Positions 9,101-17,443 of a stretch of DNA of 51,818 nucleotides are shown piece by piece. The first letter of the stretch is position 1. Each line of letters opens with the position of its first letter. The DNA comes from Helicobacter cynogastricus. GTDB lineage: Bacteria; Campylobacterota; Campylobacteria; Campylobacterales; Helicobacteraceae. The DNA lies in the NCBI RefSeq assembly GCF_900197855.1, contig NZ_FZMQ01000005.1, positions 504,470-556,287 of the forward strand. Reading direction: 5' to 3'. The notes under the pieces were generated by a model that was given only the letters and a program-made list of their open reading frames with translations, did not search any database and was not told where the DNA came from. A program made the translations under genes and the position numbers.

Positions 9101-12100
9101 GCTCAAAATATCTTTGATCACATTCTCCATGCCCGGCATTTGCAAAAGCGCGCCCATGTCTTGAGCGCTCAAAAAATCGCTCAATTTGAGATTTTTAAGC
9201 TTATCGCCCAAATCTTTCACTAAGGGCGCGGGGAGAGAATTGGTGATCCCATTGGGAATCAAATCGGGGAAGATTTGAGAGCCGGAAGCTACGCTGTAAA
9301 TATAATTGCCTAGCATCTGCGGGAGACCTTTCTGCCCCAAGAGTTTTTCAACCCCCCCCTGCCCCAAGAGATTAAAAATCCCATCCGTAGCCTGTGCTTG
9401 GATTTTGGCATCATTGAGGGTTAAATTGGTCGAACTATTAAAGGTAACATCGGCACTCCCCCCCATGCCCCACGCATTCCCACTCCCTACAGTCCCAGTG
9501 ATGTAAATATCTTTAGCATTAAATTGGGTTTGAATATAGCCCATCGCTGTAGCCGTGGAGCCAAAAAGTTGTCCTATATTGGTGCTTCTGAGAGCTTGGC
9601 ATCCAGAATCGCCAATAGCACAAGGTTGGCTATACCCATTGCCCCCAAACCACACCACGCTACTACTTCCAGTTTGACCTGCCTGCGGACTCCCCACGAC
9701 CAAAGTTCCATTGCTAAAAGTTTGGTTGATATTGCTAGAAAGCCCGTCGATGAGGTCTAAGAGTTGGGTTTTTTGATCGGGAGTAAGGCTAATATTAGCA
9801 CCCAACAAAGCCTGCAAGGCCTTATTGGGATCGTTTAAATCATTGAGGATTCCACTCTTGAGCAAATTCTCCAACTGAGGCACAAGGCTTGAGGCGATGT
9901 TATAGAGATTGTTAAAAGTGTCTTTACCCAAAATGCTATTAGAGATATAAAGCCCTTGAAGAGGTTGCCCATTAGCACTATAAGTGCCCGGGACAATAGG
10001 AGTAGCTACTTTACCATCTGTGCCTTTAGGCGTGAACGCCCCTTTTAAATTGCCATCTAAAAAGAAAGTCCCGGCGCGATTATCGCTGTAGTTAAAATCC
10101 GCCCCTGTGGTGTTTTGTTTGGATTGTTTGTAAAAATAGAGCTCGGGGGCGATGTTGTAATAAGAGGTAGCTACAGGGTTAGAGTTTTTAGAAATTTTGA
10201 TGGTGAGTTTGCCATCTTTGATCTCTTCTGTGATGGTTTGCGCGCCATCAAGGGGGTTTGTAAAGCTCCAGCTTTGAGTCTGAGTCCCATTGGTGCTAGA
10301 AGTGCTGTAGGTGGCATCATCAATCTTGATGCCATAAAAATCAATCTTTTGATACCCATCTGCCCCACTGATCCCCTCGATGTCTTTAGCCTGTAAAATG
10401 TCATAGATGGTGCTCGCGTTATTGGCTGAGAGGGGTGCGGAGAGATCGATATTAGCAAGATTGAGCAACCCGCCTTGAGCGCCCAAACTAAAGGTGTCGT
10501 CCACTTTGATGAGGGGTTGGGTGTTACCACTCCCCAAAAGCCCGCTAAATTTCAATACTCCGTTGAGATTAAAGGCATTATTAAAAGTAAATTGGCTATT
10601 GCCCTGCAAATTTAAATTGGTGCTCCCGCTTGCTACCCCGCTAGTTGCCTGCACCTTAGAGTTTTGTAAGAGAAAATTCCCCCCATTTAAGCTAAGAGTG
10701 CCCGCATTCAAAAGACTATTAGCCATGTTCACGCCGACATTTTGGCTAAAAGAGGTCGCCTTACTTTCAATCGCGGCACTATTGAGGGTGAGGGTGGCAT
10801 CTTGGTTAAAATTCAGGTTTTGAAATTGTGCTTGGTAGTTGGGTTGGGTTTTATTTTGCTGGTTTTGTTGTTGTGGATTTGGAGGTGTGTAATCGCCGGA
10901 TACATTTAAAAAAGACTGATCGCTAAAAGTCGTGCTGGGGTTAGTAGGCGTGGGCACGTTGGGGATTTTTTTTTCTTCTTCAGTTGGGAGAGAAGTGGTG
11001 TTAAAGGTAGCGCTAGTCCCCTTGGTCAAAGTGATACCCGAATCGTTGCTAAAGGTCGTGTTACCTATGAAGGTGGCTTTAGCACCATTGATTAGATTGA
11101 GATTGGCATTGCCTGAAAGGGTAGCTCCTTGCCAAAATGCGATCGTGCTATTGTGATCCAGATTGAGGATAGTTGTCCCTGAAAGCGTAGTAGGTCCGTA
11201 AAAATCCGCACTAGAACCTAAGTTGAGAAAAGAAACCGTGTTATCAAGAGTAGTTTTGCCATGGAACCAAAGACGGCTTTGTTGGTTGAGGTTGAGCGTG
11301 CTGTCATTCATTTGCACGCTGATGTCTTTGAGATAGCCAGTTCCGCCGGACGCTTGGTTAAAATCTAGCGTGCTCCCATTTCCTAAGAAAAAAGCGGAGT
11401 TTGTAAGAGAGGTTTGGGGCGAGTAGATAGTAACCTGTGTAGCACTTCCTTGTATGGTGCTTTGCTCAAAACTGATACTCTGGTTCCCGGTAAAAGAGAG
11501 AGTTCCTGCTATATTTTGCTGAAAAGAGGAGTTATTGATGTTTAATGTCTTTGCTTGAAAATACGCTTGGGATTTTTGAATCAACTCTGGGATGAGTAGC
11601 TTATTAAGACCGGGGAAAGCGGTAATGTAGTCGTGATAAGTGAGGCCATCAGTGGTAAGGTTATTGCTTGCCTGAAAAGTCATACTAGCCCCCCCCCCAC
11701 TCAAGGAGCTCGTGCCCACATTAATGGTATTGGTCATAAAAATATTATAGGCATTAAATACATCGGTGATGTAGCCTAGATAACCTATTTTCCCAAATTG
11801 AATCGTCCCCCCTGTGGCAGCTTGCGTGGCGTTGTTGCCAATGATTAAAGTTCCCGTGCCTGTTACGGTGAAAGTGCCCCCATTGCCCACCCCCGTCCAA
11901 GTGTTTAAAAAATTCCCATTGGGGTTATTGTAGGGTTCGGATTGGTATTTGAGATTGGGATCGATGTAAAAAATCCCCCCATCTTTGCCATCAAAAGTAT
12001 GTTGGGGTGGGTTTTTATAGCAGTAGTCCCACACGATTCCGCTTCTTTGCATACAATACACATCGGGCCAAATGTCTTGGATATTGGTCAAGAGTTGGAG

Positions 12101-14731
12101 GCTAAATGTTTTATCATTCAGGGTTTCTGCTATTTTAACAGTGGTCCCCCCAAAATCAAAGCCCACAATGTAGCTCCCATTTTGTTCCTCTAAAAGTTTC
12201 CCGGCTTGGCCTTTAAATTGGATCAAGTTCCACAAACTTTTACCCGCATCGGCATAGGTATCGCCATTCCAGTTGATGGTGTTGCCTGATAAAAGGGTGT
12301 AACTTGCTTTGTATGCCAAACGCATCACATCAAATAAGGCCTTACTGCCCAATGTGATCTGTCCTCCAAGCTTTGCAAAGGGGCTAGCGGGTGTGCCCTG
12401 ATTGGTGGTGCTAATGGTAGTAGTGCCCTCAAAAGTAGTCTTTTGCAAGCCCGGAAAGCTGTATTGAGAATAGCCATTAAAGGTGTCGTTGTTAAAAGTG
12501 GCGTTTATGATTTTAAATTGGTTGGAAGAGTTAGAGTCATAGCCCGTGGTGTCAAAGGTGGTGTTGTTAAAAGTGGCATTTTGTGCGGTGATATTGATTT
12601 GCTTGCTTTGATCAAAGGTGGTATTGTCTGTGGTGAGATTTTGCACGGCAGCGGTCGTGTTGTTATTACTGCCTGCGCCCAAAATGCGCACTTGGTTATT
12701 GTTCCCCTCAAAAGTGGTGTTGTTTAAGGTGATATTTGCACCCTCTAGGGAGATCGTGCCCGCACTGCCCGAACCATCCCAAGGATCATTAAAAGTCGTA
12801 TTGTTGATGTTAATGGTGTTGTTATTAGAAGTGTAGCTATTGTTATTGTCATGGACATTGAAGGCAAAATTGGTCCCATTGCCAGTAAATTGTGCGTTGT
12901 TAATCGTGGTGTCTTGGGAGTTAAAATACATCGTCCCACCGGTGGTATTGAAGTGGGAGTTTTGGATATTAAGCTTTTGTTGGGCTGTGAACCAGTCGGT
13001 GGAGTAACTATATATCCCAGCTGAAACCTCCCCATAATAGGCGGTGAATTGTAGGCCGTCCATAGTCATGGTGTTATTGGCTTTAATGCCAATATTTCCG
13101 GTGCCATGTAAATTAAAAGCCCCTACACTTGCAGGTCCAATCACTAAGTTATTGGTCATAAAAACATTATCCGCGGTGAGGCTAGTATTGGAGTGATAGG
13201 TGCTAGCTTCGTCCGGATCGATGTAAATGGTGGGGCGTTTATTGATCTCCTCTTGTGTGCTGGGCATACTAGCGGCCGTGGGGGTGTTATTCCCAATGAC
13301 TAAAGTCGCGTTTGTGCCTTCAACAATGGTGCTAGAGCTTGTGAAAGACTTAGAGGGCCACCATTGGTAGTGAGCATTAGCCGATAGGGAGTTGTTGGAG
13401 GCGTTATACCCCGGATCGTTGTGGTTATGGGCTGGATCGATGTAGGCGATTCCATTTGTGCCCACATTGGGTCGCCATGTTTGTGAATCGTTCATATCGT
13501 AGACATTTTTCCAAATGTCCATGCTCTTTGTGATAGAGATAGAAATATCTTTATTGCTAAAAGTTTCCCCAAAGATGTATTCCACGCCACTTTCATTAAA
13601 CACCACATGGTAAGTGCCCAAACCGGTTGGGTTTATGCCTGTCAATGTCCCGCTTTGACCTCGGTAGTGGATGAGTTGCCATAAGTTATGGAGATACTTG
13701 CTGTCATAGTCGATAGTCTTAGAAGTGCTCAAAAGCTGGTAACTACCCACTGAGCTTAAGTCTTTGGTGATATTGAAAATGGTGCCTTCAAGTTTAATCG
13801 TGCTATCAAGATTATTTAGAGGTGAGTTTTGCTGTAGGGTAATGGTATTTTTCAAGGTAAGAGTGCCATTATCTGCAATGGTACTATTAGCACTATTACT
13901 AAAGGTAACATTTTCAAAGGTGATATTATCACTCTTAAAGTGAAAAGGGGCGTTGCCAGTAAAGGTGGTGTTATTAAAACTCTCGCTTTGAGCATCGAGA
14001 TTCATGCCCTGAGAATCATTGCTTGCGCTAATGGTTACATGGCTACCATTATAGCCCTGAGTGGTGATACTCTCCGTGGCTTGGAGGTTGAGGTTATTAT
14101 AGTTTGTGGTGAGGTCTTGGCTAATGGTAATGTTGCCAGCCTTAAAAGTGTCGTTAAAATAGTTGTTGTGATAGTAAGATCCAAATTCATTCCCTCCAAC
14201 CCCATTATTTCCCGGGGTGTAGCCTAAATTTAAATCAGCGTTGCCCAAATCAAGGTTAAAATTCCCCCCACCTTGCCAATTAAATCGAGAGAGATAAAAT
14301 TGTTTCAGATTGTTATTATTGTGCAGGGTTACGGGGTTATCGGTGTTGCACCAATAGTTGGCACAATAATATCCCTGTTGTGTGTTGTGGTAGAAGTCAT
14401 TCCCATGATACCACGCAAGCCCACGCCAAGTAACACTATGCCGATTGACATACCCACCAATATGGGACTGGTCATCTAAATTGGAATCGCGTAACCACCC
14501 ATCATAGTAGGCTCTTAAGGGGTTGAAACTAACCGCCACAACCCCCAAAACCCAAAACCCTTTAGAAAAAACAGAACCCACCCCTAGAGATTTATTCTTT
14601 TGAGCGCGTTTTTTTAGAGGTTTTTTGTGAGTCAATAGACCCAACCTCTTGAGCCGTTCTTTAGTCGTGGCGCGCCCAACTAACACATGCCTAATCTTGA
14701 AAACGATTCGACCCCTACTAAATTTTACCAT
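6125..14731 (-). CDS. Giant VacA-like autotransporter (ImaA/FaaA/VlpL family)
   Basis: A surface autotransporter of about 2,870 residues. After a basic N-terminal stretch and one hydrophobic signal segment ('FWVLGVVAVSFNPLRA'), a Ser/Thr/Asn-rich passenger follows, predicted as a beta-helix. It has at least three VacA-type repeats, each holding a 'DIW..VY', '(F/A)YIDP', 'TLIIGNN' and 'IFMTN' series. The last 280 or so residues form the beta-barrel ('FASAVPNAMDVILKYSQ', 'GTLYGINVGYDRF'), ending in a terminal Phe (GMRYAF). The size equals H. pylori ImaA/FaaA rather than VacA toxin; those relatives act in colonisation and immune modulation. The start is uncertain: the frame is open from ATG 14803, but the promoter at 14748-14753 puts transcription near 14741, so ATG 14731 or 14740, or a later TTG before 'THKKPLKKRAQ', is likelier. 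A G10 tract at 11689-11698 and a G8 tract at 9352-9359 lie in the coding strand. Confidence 0.9.
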   Translation of the reverse strand: MVKFSRGRIVFKIRHVLVGRATTKERLKRLGLLTHKKPLKKRAQKNKSLGVGSVFSKGFWVLGVVAVSFNPLRAYYDGWLRDSNLDDQSHIGGYVNRHSVTWRGLAWYHGNDFYHNTQQGYYCANYWCNTDNPVTLHNNNNLKQFYLSRFNWQGGGNFNLDLGNADLNLGYTPGNNGVGGNEFGSYYHNNYFNDTFKAGNITISQDLTTNYNNLNLQATESITTQGYNGSHVTISASNDSQGMNLDAQSESFNNTTFTGNAPFHFKSDNITFENVTFSNSANSTIADNGTLTLKNTITLQQNSPLNNLDSTIKLEGTIFNITKDLSSVGSYQLLSTSKTIDYDSKYLHNLWQLIHYRGQSGTLTGINPTGLGTYHVVFNESGVEYIFGETFSNKDISISITKSMDIWKNVYDMNDSQTWRPNVGTNGIAYIDPAHNHNDPGYNASNNSLSANAHYQWWPSKSFTSSSTIVEGTNATLVIGNNTPTAASMPSTQEEINKRPTIYIDPDEASTYHSNTSLTADNVFMTNNLVIGPASVGAFNLHGTGNIGIKANNTMTMDGLQFTAYYGEVSAGIYSYSTDWFTAQQKLNIQNSHFNTTGGTMYFNSQDTTINNAQFTGNGTNFAFNVHDNNNSYTSNNNTININNTTFNDPWDGSGSAGTISLEGANITLNNTTFEGNNNQVRILGAGSNNNTTAAVQNLTTDNTTFDQSKQINITAQNATFNNTTFDTTGYDSNSSNQFKIINATFNNDTFNGYSQYSFPGLQKTTFEGTTTISTTNQGTPASPFAKLGGQITLGSKALFDVMRLAYKASYTLLSGNTINWNGDTYADAGKSLWNLIQFKGQAGKLLEEQNGSYIVGFDFGGTTVKIAETLNDKTFSLQLLTNIQDIWPDVYCMQRSGIVWDYCYKNPPQHTFDGKDGGIFYIDPNLKYQSEPYNNPNGNFLNTWTGVGNGGTFTVTGTGTLIIGNNATQAATGGTIQFGKIGYLGYITDVFNAYNIFMTNTINVGTSSLSGGGASMTFQASNNLTTDGLTYHDYITAFPGLNKLLIPELIQKSQAYFQAKTLNINNSSFQQNIAGTLSFTGNQSISFEQSTIQGSATQVTIYSPQTSLTNSAFFLGNGSTLDFNQASGGTGYLKDISVQMNDSTLNLNQQSRLWFHGKTTLDNTVSFLNLGSSADFYGPTTLSGTTILNLDHNSTIAFWQGATLSGNANLNLINGAKATFIGNTTFSNDSGITLTKGTSATFNTTSLPTEEEKKIPNVPTPTNPSTTFSDQSFLNVSGDYTPPNPQQQNQQNKTQPNYQAQFQNLNFNQDATLTLNSAAIESKATSFSQNVGVNMANSLLNAGTLSLNGGNFLLQNSKVQATSGVASGSTNLNLQGNSQFTFNNAFNLNGVLKFSGLLGSGNTQPLIKVDDTFSLGAQGGLLNLANIDLSAPLSANNASTIYDILQAKDIEGISGADGYQKIDFYGIKIDDATYSTSSTNGTQTQSWSFTNPLDGAQTITEEIKDGKLTIKISKNSNPVATSYYNIAPELYFYKQSKQNTTGADFNYSDNRAGTFFLDGNLKGAFTPKGTDGKVATPIVPGTYSANGQPLQGLYISNSILGKDTFNNLYNIASSLVPQLENLLKSGILNDLNDPNKALQALLGANISLTPDQKTQLLDLIDGLSSNINQTFSNGTLVVGSPQAGQTGSSSVVWFGGNGYSQPCAIGDSGCQALRSTNIGQLFGSTATAMGYIQTQFNAKDIYITGTVGSGNAWGMGGSADVTFNSSTNLTLNDAKIQAQATDGIFNLLGQGGVEKLLGQKGLPQMLGNYIYSVASGSQIFPDLIPNGITNSLPAPLVKDLGDKLKNLKLSDFLSAQDMGALLQMPGMENVIKDILSTKTVSSVLGSGGLVYSLSQEEQNRIFGEINKMLPLGGSQTVASLANGFFGNDTLLNLIGSLSPISHMNVNGMLNFPNTPQGQAALNNFLKNNTFGQVFEGLLTNSDLLNKTVEWLGPQILSEMISVALQDALNPSKEMVSAAENIGEKIISQIFGAQAMDTLKNLQQDQDVQKVVRALIAGKGLGGIWANGLGSILPQSLQEKLQSLGVGSLLAPKALSNFWEKGYFNFLANGDVLVSNSSFSNATGGALNFVAGKQIVFMGQNSIDFTNSQGTLNFFSNDTSNINLTTLNASDGLNINAQFNNLFVQKGTIATTNPYESLVVNAQNFYMGGTIDASKGGSIDLSRVTQNTQVGTIQLGTNASLKANNLGIITTLSNASSSALSVAQNFNLYNGATLSTGVGGINVGGNLNSYGTMTFNSNAQSVNNPFISVAGVATLNPNSANAFILNTTAPTPQATPTPQTQTSTLAQVATSNASTQRVYTLIDANKWIRYGLVNQAFNPNSWQDYLTLYTYLDIDGQKLQLNAQGNGLTYNGQAVQIGKDGLLVSYKNQDGQIVSASIAYNKMQVGVNQALNISVPNVQNYIQQIQGQSSVDAIYQAGGARVMNWLQQLLINTKNSPLFAPYYLEDHSIKELVQVAKDIANSIDLIASPNLKANSTDILQINTYTQQMSRLTKLSSPLPDTPSFADMLESLRGKKFASAVPNAMDVILKYSQRDVLKNNLWMQGVGGASFVAGGTGTLYGINVGYDRFVKGVIVGGYMAYGYSNFRGNIANSGSNNVNVGVYSRVFVKRSEITLSANETWGYNKTYIQASNPILTIVNQRYNYSTWTTNVGANYGYDFFFKNKHVVLKPQVALRYYYIGLSGLRGVMDNPLYGQFKANANPANKSVFTLNLALESRHYFGKNSYYFVLADIGRDLFVRSGGDKLVRFIGDDTLSYRKGGLYNTFAGLTTGGEVRLWRSFYINAGIGARFGINYQDINITGNVGMRYAF
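9352..9359 (-). repeat. Poly-G (8) tract inside the VacA-like gene
   Basis: Eight C on the plus strand read as G8 in the coding strand within '...LGQGGVEKLLGQ'. It is shorter than the usual switching threshold, but a one-base change would truncate the protein before the barrel. Confidence 0.45.
11689..11698 (-). repeat. Poly-G (10) contingency tract inside the VacA-like gene
   Basis: Ten C on the plus strand form G10 in the coding strand and encode part of 'SLSGGGASMTF', roughly residue 1010-1035 depending on start. Tracts of this length switch by slipped-strand mispairing in Helicobacter. Gain or loss of one base would shift the frame in the passenger and remove the translocator barrel, so the protein would not be exported. 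The present length is in frame (ON). Confidence 0.7.
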
Positions 14732-14747
14732 ACTTCTCATAGTTAAC

Positions 14748-14753
14748 ATTCTA
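14748..14753 (-). promoter_or_regulatory. Extended -10 (TGTTAGAAT) for the VacA-like gene
   Basis: On the minus strand the sequence CATGTTAGAATGT holds an extended -10 with TAGAAT at 14753-14748. Transcription would start near 14741, which argues for a start codon downstream of the first ATG of the open frame. Confidence 0.55.
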
Positions 14754-14793
14754 ACATGATTGTGTTTAATACGGGCGTGCGCGACTAACATGT

Positions 14794-14799
14794 TAAAAT
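14794..14799 (+). promoter_or_regulatory. Extended -10 (TGTTAAAAT) for the TauE/SafE gene
   Basis: TAAAAT with an upstream TG, about 25 bases before the ATG at 14824. AAAGGA at 14813-14818 is the ribosome-binding site, five bases from the start. Divergent from the autotransporter promoter about 45 bases away. Confidence 0.55.
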
Positions 14800-14823
14800 G
14801 CAATTTTGGCTTAAAGGATTGGG

Positions 14824-15597
14824 ATGGGAATTATGGAATTGGGTCTATTTGCTCTATTAGGGGTGGGAACGGGTTTGCTTTCCGGATTTTTTGGGATTGG
14901 GGGGGGGATGGTGATTGTGCCTGTGATGCTGGTTTTAGGGCATTCTTATGATAGTGCGGTGGGTATTTCCATTTTACAAATGGTCTTTTCTTCTGTGGTG
15001 GGGAGTTGGACTAATTTCAAAAAAGGGTTTTTAGATGTGCGCACGGGGATTTTTGTGGGGCTTGGGGGAATGGTGGGGGCGAGTTTTAGCGGGCTGATTT
15101 TGCGCACTTTTTCGCATAAATTCCTCTTAGGGATTTTTATTTTAGTGACTCTTTACTCTTTTTTGCGCTTTGCTTTTAAAAGTAAACGCTCTGCTGTGGA
15201 TAGCTATCAAGACCTTAACTTGGACACTAAAAACAAGCTCATTTTAGTAGTTATTGGCGCGCTCACAGGGATTTTTGCCATTAGCTTAGGCATTGGAGGG
15301 GGCGTGTTGATGGTGCCCTTATTGGCTTACTATCTGAAAATCCCTCCTAAACAAAGTGTACCCCTAGGGCTTTTTTTTGTGATTTTTTCTTCTGCAAGTG
15401 GAGTGCTCTCTTTAGCTGGGCATGGTTTATTGGATTTACACGCCCTGCAATGGGGTTTGATGGTAGGTGTGGGGAGTGTTATGGGTGTAGTCATAGGAGT
15501 GCGTCTTATGCCCTTAGTGCCTGCCATTTGGCATCGGCGTGCTCTTTTAGTAATTTATGCAATTGCAATTGCAGTGTCTATTTACAAATGGTTTTAA
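14824..15597 (+). CDS. TauE/SafE (TSUP) family membrane permease
   Basis: A 257-residue integral membrane protein of the TSUP family, whose members export or import sulfite, sulfoacetate, thiosulfate or related anions. Two homologous halves each begin with a glycine-rich signature: 'GTGLLSGFFGIGGGMVIVP' (about 15-33) and 'LTGIFAISLGIGGGVLMVP' (about 148-166). About eight hydrophobic helices are visible. The substrate cannot be read from sequence. The first glycine signature is encoded by a run of nine G (14899-14907). The gene is divergent from the autotransporter and overlaps the end of mqnA by 20 bases, tail to tail. Confidence 0.88.
   Translation: MGIMELGLFALLGVGTGLLSGFFGIGGGMVIVPVMLVLGHSYDSAVGISILQMVFSSVVGSWTNFKKGFLDVRTGIFVGLGGMVGASFSGLILRTFSHKFLLGIFILVTLYSFLRFAFKSKRSAVDSYQDLNLDTKNKLILVVIGALTGIFAISLGIGGGVLMVPLLAYYLKIPPKQSVPLGLFFVIFSSASGVLSLAGHGLLDLHALQWGLMVGVGSVMGVVIGVRLMPLVPAIWHRRALLVIYAIAIAVSIYKWF
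14899..14907 (+). repeat. Poly-G (9) tract early in the TauE/SafE gene
   Basis: Nine consecutive G within codons 26-28, in the GIGGGM signature. Slippage would truncate the permease after about 30 residues; whether it varies is unknown. Confidence 0.5.
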
Positions 15598-16276
15598 AAC
15601 GCTGGGGAAGTGGCAGTCTTTTAAAACGCAGACCGCGTGCAAACTGAGCTAAAGATCGTTTTTCTTTAACTCCGATTTGATAGTGAATGTCTCTTAAATA
15701 CTCAAGAATCTGCGCGCGGGTAAGTCCGCTCTGCACCGCACGCTTTTGTAAGAGATAATGAGGGATTTTAACCCTTTTGCGTACAAAGGCGCGCGCTAGG
15801 GGGGCATATAGACTAGCATAACGCCCCACACAGAGTCGCCCAAAGACAAATGGCAGGTGAGTTTTTTCATGCCAACGCGTAGCCAAATCAATAAAGGAGC
15901 TAGGCGGATTGTTGTAATAAAAACGCAGGGCTTTATCTCCAATCAAAACTTTGCCTTCAATCCCTAAAAGCGCGCAAAGAGCGTTAGAGCTGGCTGACTC
16001 GCTATCAGTTTTAGGGGGCTCTTTAATGGCTAGCACACTGCGCACCTGCTTAGAAGCGATGATTCCACAATCTAGGGCGTGCGGGGCGCGTAAACTTGCA
16101 ATAGAAGAGATAAACCCTGCATCAATACGCCTAAATAGAAAATCTTGATTGAGCTTAGCTGGGTAGGTTTTTTTGAGGTGTAAAAAGGTTTTAAATCCGG
16201 GCAAGCACAGGGGATAGGCTTTGATAAACACATCAAAGGGGAGCAAATTCAAATAATCGATCTTGCCAAAACGCAT
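15578..16276 (-). CDS. mqnA: Chorismate dehydratase (MqnA), futalosine menaquinone pathway
   Basis: MqnA dehydrates chorismate to 3-enolpyruvyl-benzoate, the first step of the futalosine route to menaquinone that Helicobacter uses. The protein opens with the family motif 'MRFGKIDYLNLLPFDVF'. It also has 'RRIDAGFISSIASL' (about 49-62), 'GIIASKQVRSVLAIK', 'GKVLIGDKALRFYYN' (ligand-binding cleft) and 'FIDLATRWHEKTHLPFVFGRLCV' (about 128-150). These fit the periplasmic-binding-protein-like fold of the family. At 232 residues it is at the short end. It converges on the TauE/SafE gene with a 20-base overlap, so the two mRNAs are complementary at their 3' ends. Confidence 0.85.
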   Translation of the reverse strand: MRFGKIDYLNLLPFDVFIKAYPLCLPGFKTFLHLKKTYPAKLNQDFLFRRIDAGFISSIASLRAPHALDCGIIASKQVRSVLAIKEPPKTDSESASSNALCALLGIEGKVLIGDKALRFYYNNPPSSFIDLATRWHEKTHLPFVFGRLCVGRYASLYAPLARAFVRKRVKIPHYLLQKRAVQSGLTRAQILEYLRDIHYQIGVKEKRSLAQFARGLRFKRLPLPQRFKTICK

Positions 16277-16324
16277 GCTAAACCTTTTTATCCCATTTTA
16301 CTCCAAAAACCCACGCTAAAAATC

Positions 16325-17434
16325 TTAATCCTCTTTATATTCATAAACTATGGGCATAGGGTGCCAGTCCACCACGCCATCCCCACAAGCCCCCTGCCCA
16401 AAAAAGATCTCTAGCCATTCTTGCTGTTCTCCATAATCTTTTAAAGCGGGACAATTGGATGCAATGGTACAAATCTTGTCTCCAAGATAAGTATCCTCGT
16501 CCCCACAACCCCCGTAGCCATCGCTACGATCCAAGGCGTTGTAAACCGCTTGAATCCACGCGATTCTTGCGCGGTTGTCCTTGAGACAATGGGCTTTTTG
16601 AATCAGAGGCTCTATGTAATAATTATCGTAAGCCCATTTGCTCTCTGTGGGCACTAGGTGGAGGGTTGCGTTTTTGAGCATTTGGGGCAAATTCTTCACG
16701 ATCTCTAGGCTACGCTTGTAGGCGCGCATTTCGCTAAGATTCTCGCCATTTCCGGCTGCTAAAAGGATGTAGAGTTGTTTGGCACGGGGGTTTTCAGAGC
16801 GCAAAGTGATGATGCTGGACTTGGGGATACGATCAAAGAGGGTGTTGAAGTCATGGGTGTAATAGCGTTCATTGGCTTCTTTTACCCATTGGATACTTTT
16901 TGTCATCTCTTTAAGGACTTGTTTAGGTCCAAAGGCATGCTCTAGACGGATAGCAAAACTCAAGTTTTGATCTAAAAGCCACGCGCTGTAGGTGGAGGTT
17001 TGTTCCCCATAAAATTCATCCTTATGTGCTTGATTATAATCCTTGATAATGGCAATTTGAAAAGAGGTTCCGGGTAGGAGCTTTAGAGACAAGAGGGCGG
17101 GAAATAGATAACTCACCTCTTCCTCTTCTTCATTGACTCTTTGCCTGAAAAGGTCTTTGATTTTAGGGGGCGTGGCAGCTAGAGCGCGCGCTTCTTGCAC
17201 GCGTGCTTGGATAAAAACTTTTTGTTTGGGTGTGGCGCGCTTTAAAAAATCCTTAGCTAGATAAACTTGGGTGTTGTCTTGATTGGCGACAACGGCATAA
17301 ATTTTTTCTCCCTCTTTTAAAATGCGCACATTAAACGCGCTGTCTAAACGGGTGGTCTCTAAGAGGCTTGCATCGCTCAAGTCTACCCCTCTTAAGAGAA
17401 CAAAAGCGCATATGCATAACAAGGTAAGACGCAT
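16325..17434 (-). CDS. Secreted protein of unknown function, cysteine-containing C-terminus
   Basis: A 369-residue protein with a signal peptide ('MRLTLLCICAFVLLRGVDL'). After a short region ('YAVVANQDNTQVYLAKDFL') that resembles the equivalent part of the neighbouring gene comes an alpha/beta body with 'GTSFQIAIIKDY' and 'KQLYILLAAGNGENLSEM'. The last 100 residues hold five cysteines ('KAHCLKDN', 'GYGGCGDED', 'KICTIASNC', 'GQGACGDG'), probably disulfide-bonded in the periplasm. AAAGGAG stands four bases before the ATG. It lies nine bases after the 250-residue gene and is probably co-transcribed with it. The arrangement recalls DsbC/DsbG-like thioredoxin-fold proteins without a CxxC motif. 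That is only a structural guess; I do not recognise the family. Confidence 0.7.
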   Translation of the reverse strand: MRLTLLCICAFVLLRGVDLSDASLLETTRLDSAFNVRILKEGEKIYAVVANQDNTQVYLAKDFLKRATPKQKVFIQARVQEARALAATPPKIKDLFRQRVNEEEEEVSYLFPALLSLKLLPGTSFQIAIIKDYNQAHKDEFYGEQTSTYSAWLLDQNLSFAIRLEHAFGPKQVLKEMTKSIQWVKEANERYYTHDFNTLFDRIPKSSIITLRSENPRAKQLYILLAAGNGENLSEMRAYKRSLEIVKNLPQMLKNATLHLVPTESKWAYDNYYIEPLIQKAHCLKDNRARIAWIQAVYNALDRSDGYGGCGDEDTYLGDKICTIASNCPALKDYGEQQEWLEIFFGQGACGDGVVDWHPMPIVYEYKED

Positions 17435-17443
17435 GGAACTCCT

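Noticed and set aside
6125..14731. Calling the giant gene vacA
   Set aside because: Length, repeat arrangement and N-terminus fit the ImaA/FaaA/VlpL paralogues. The short VacA p33/p55 arrangement is not seen.
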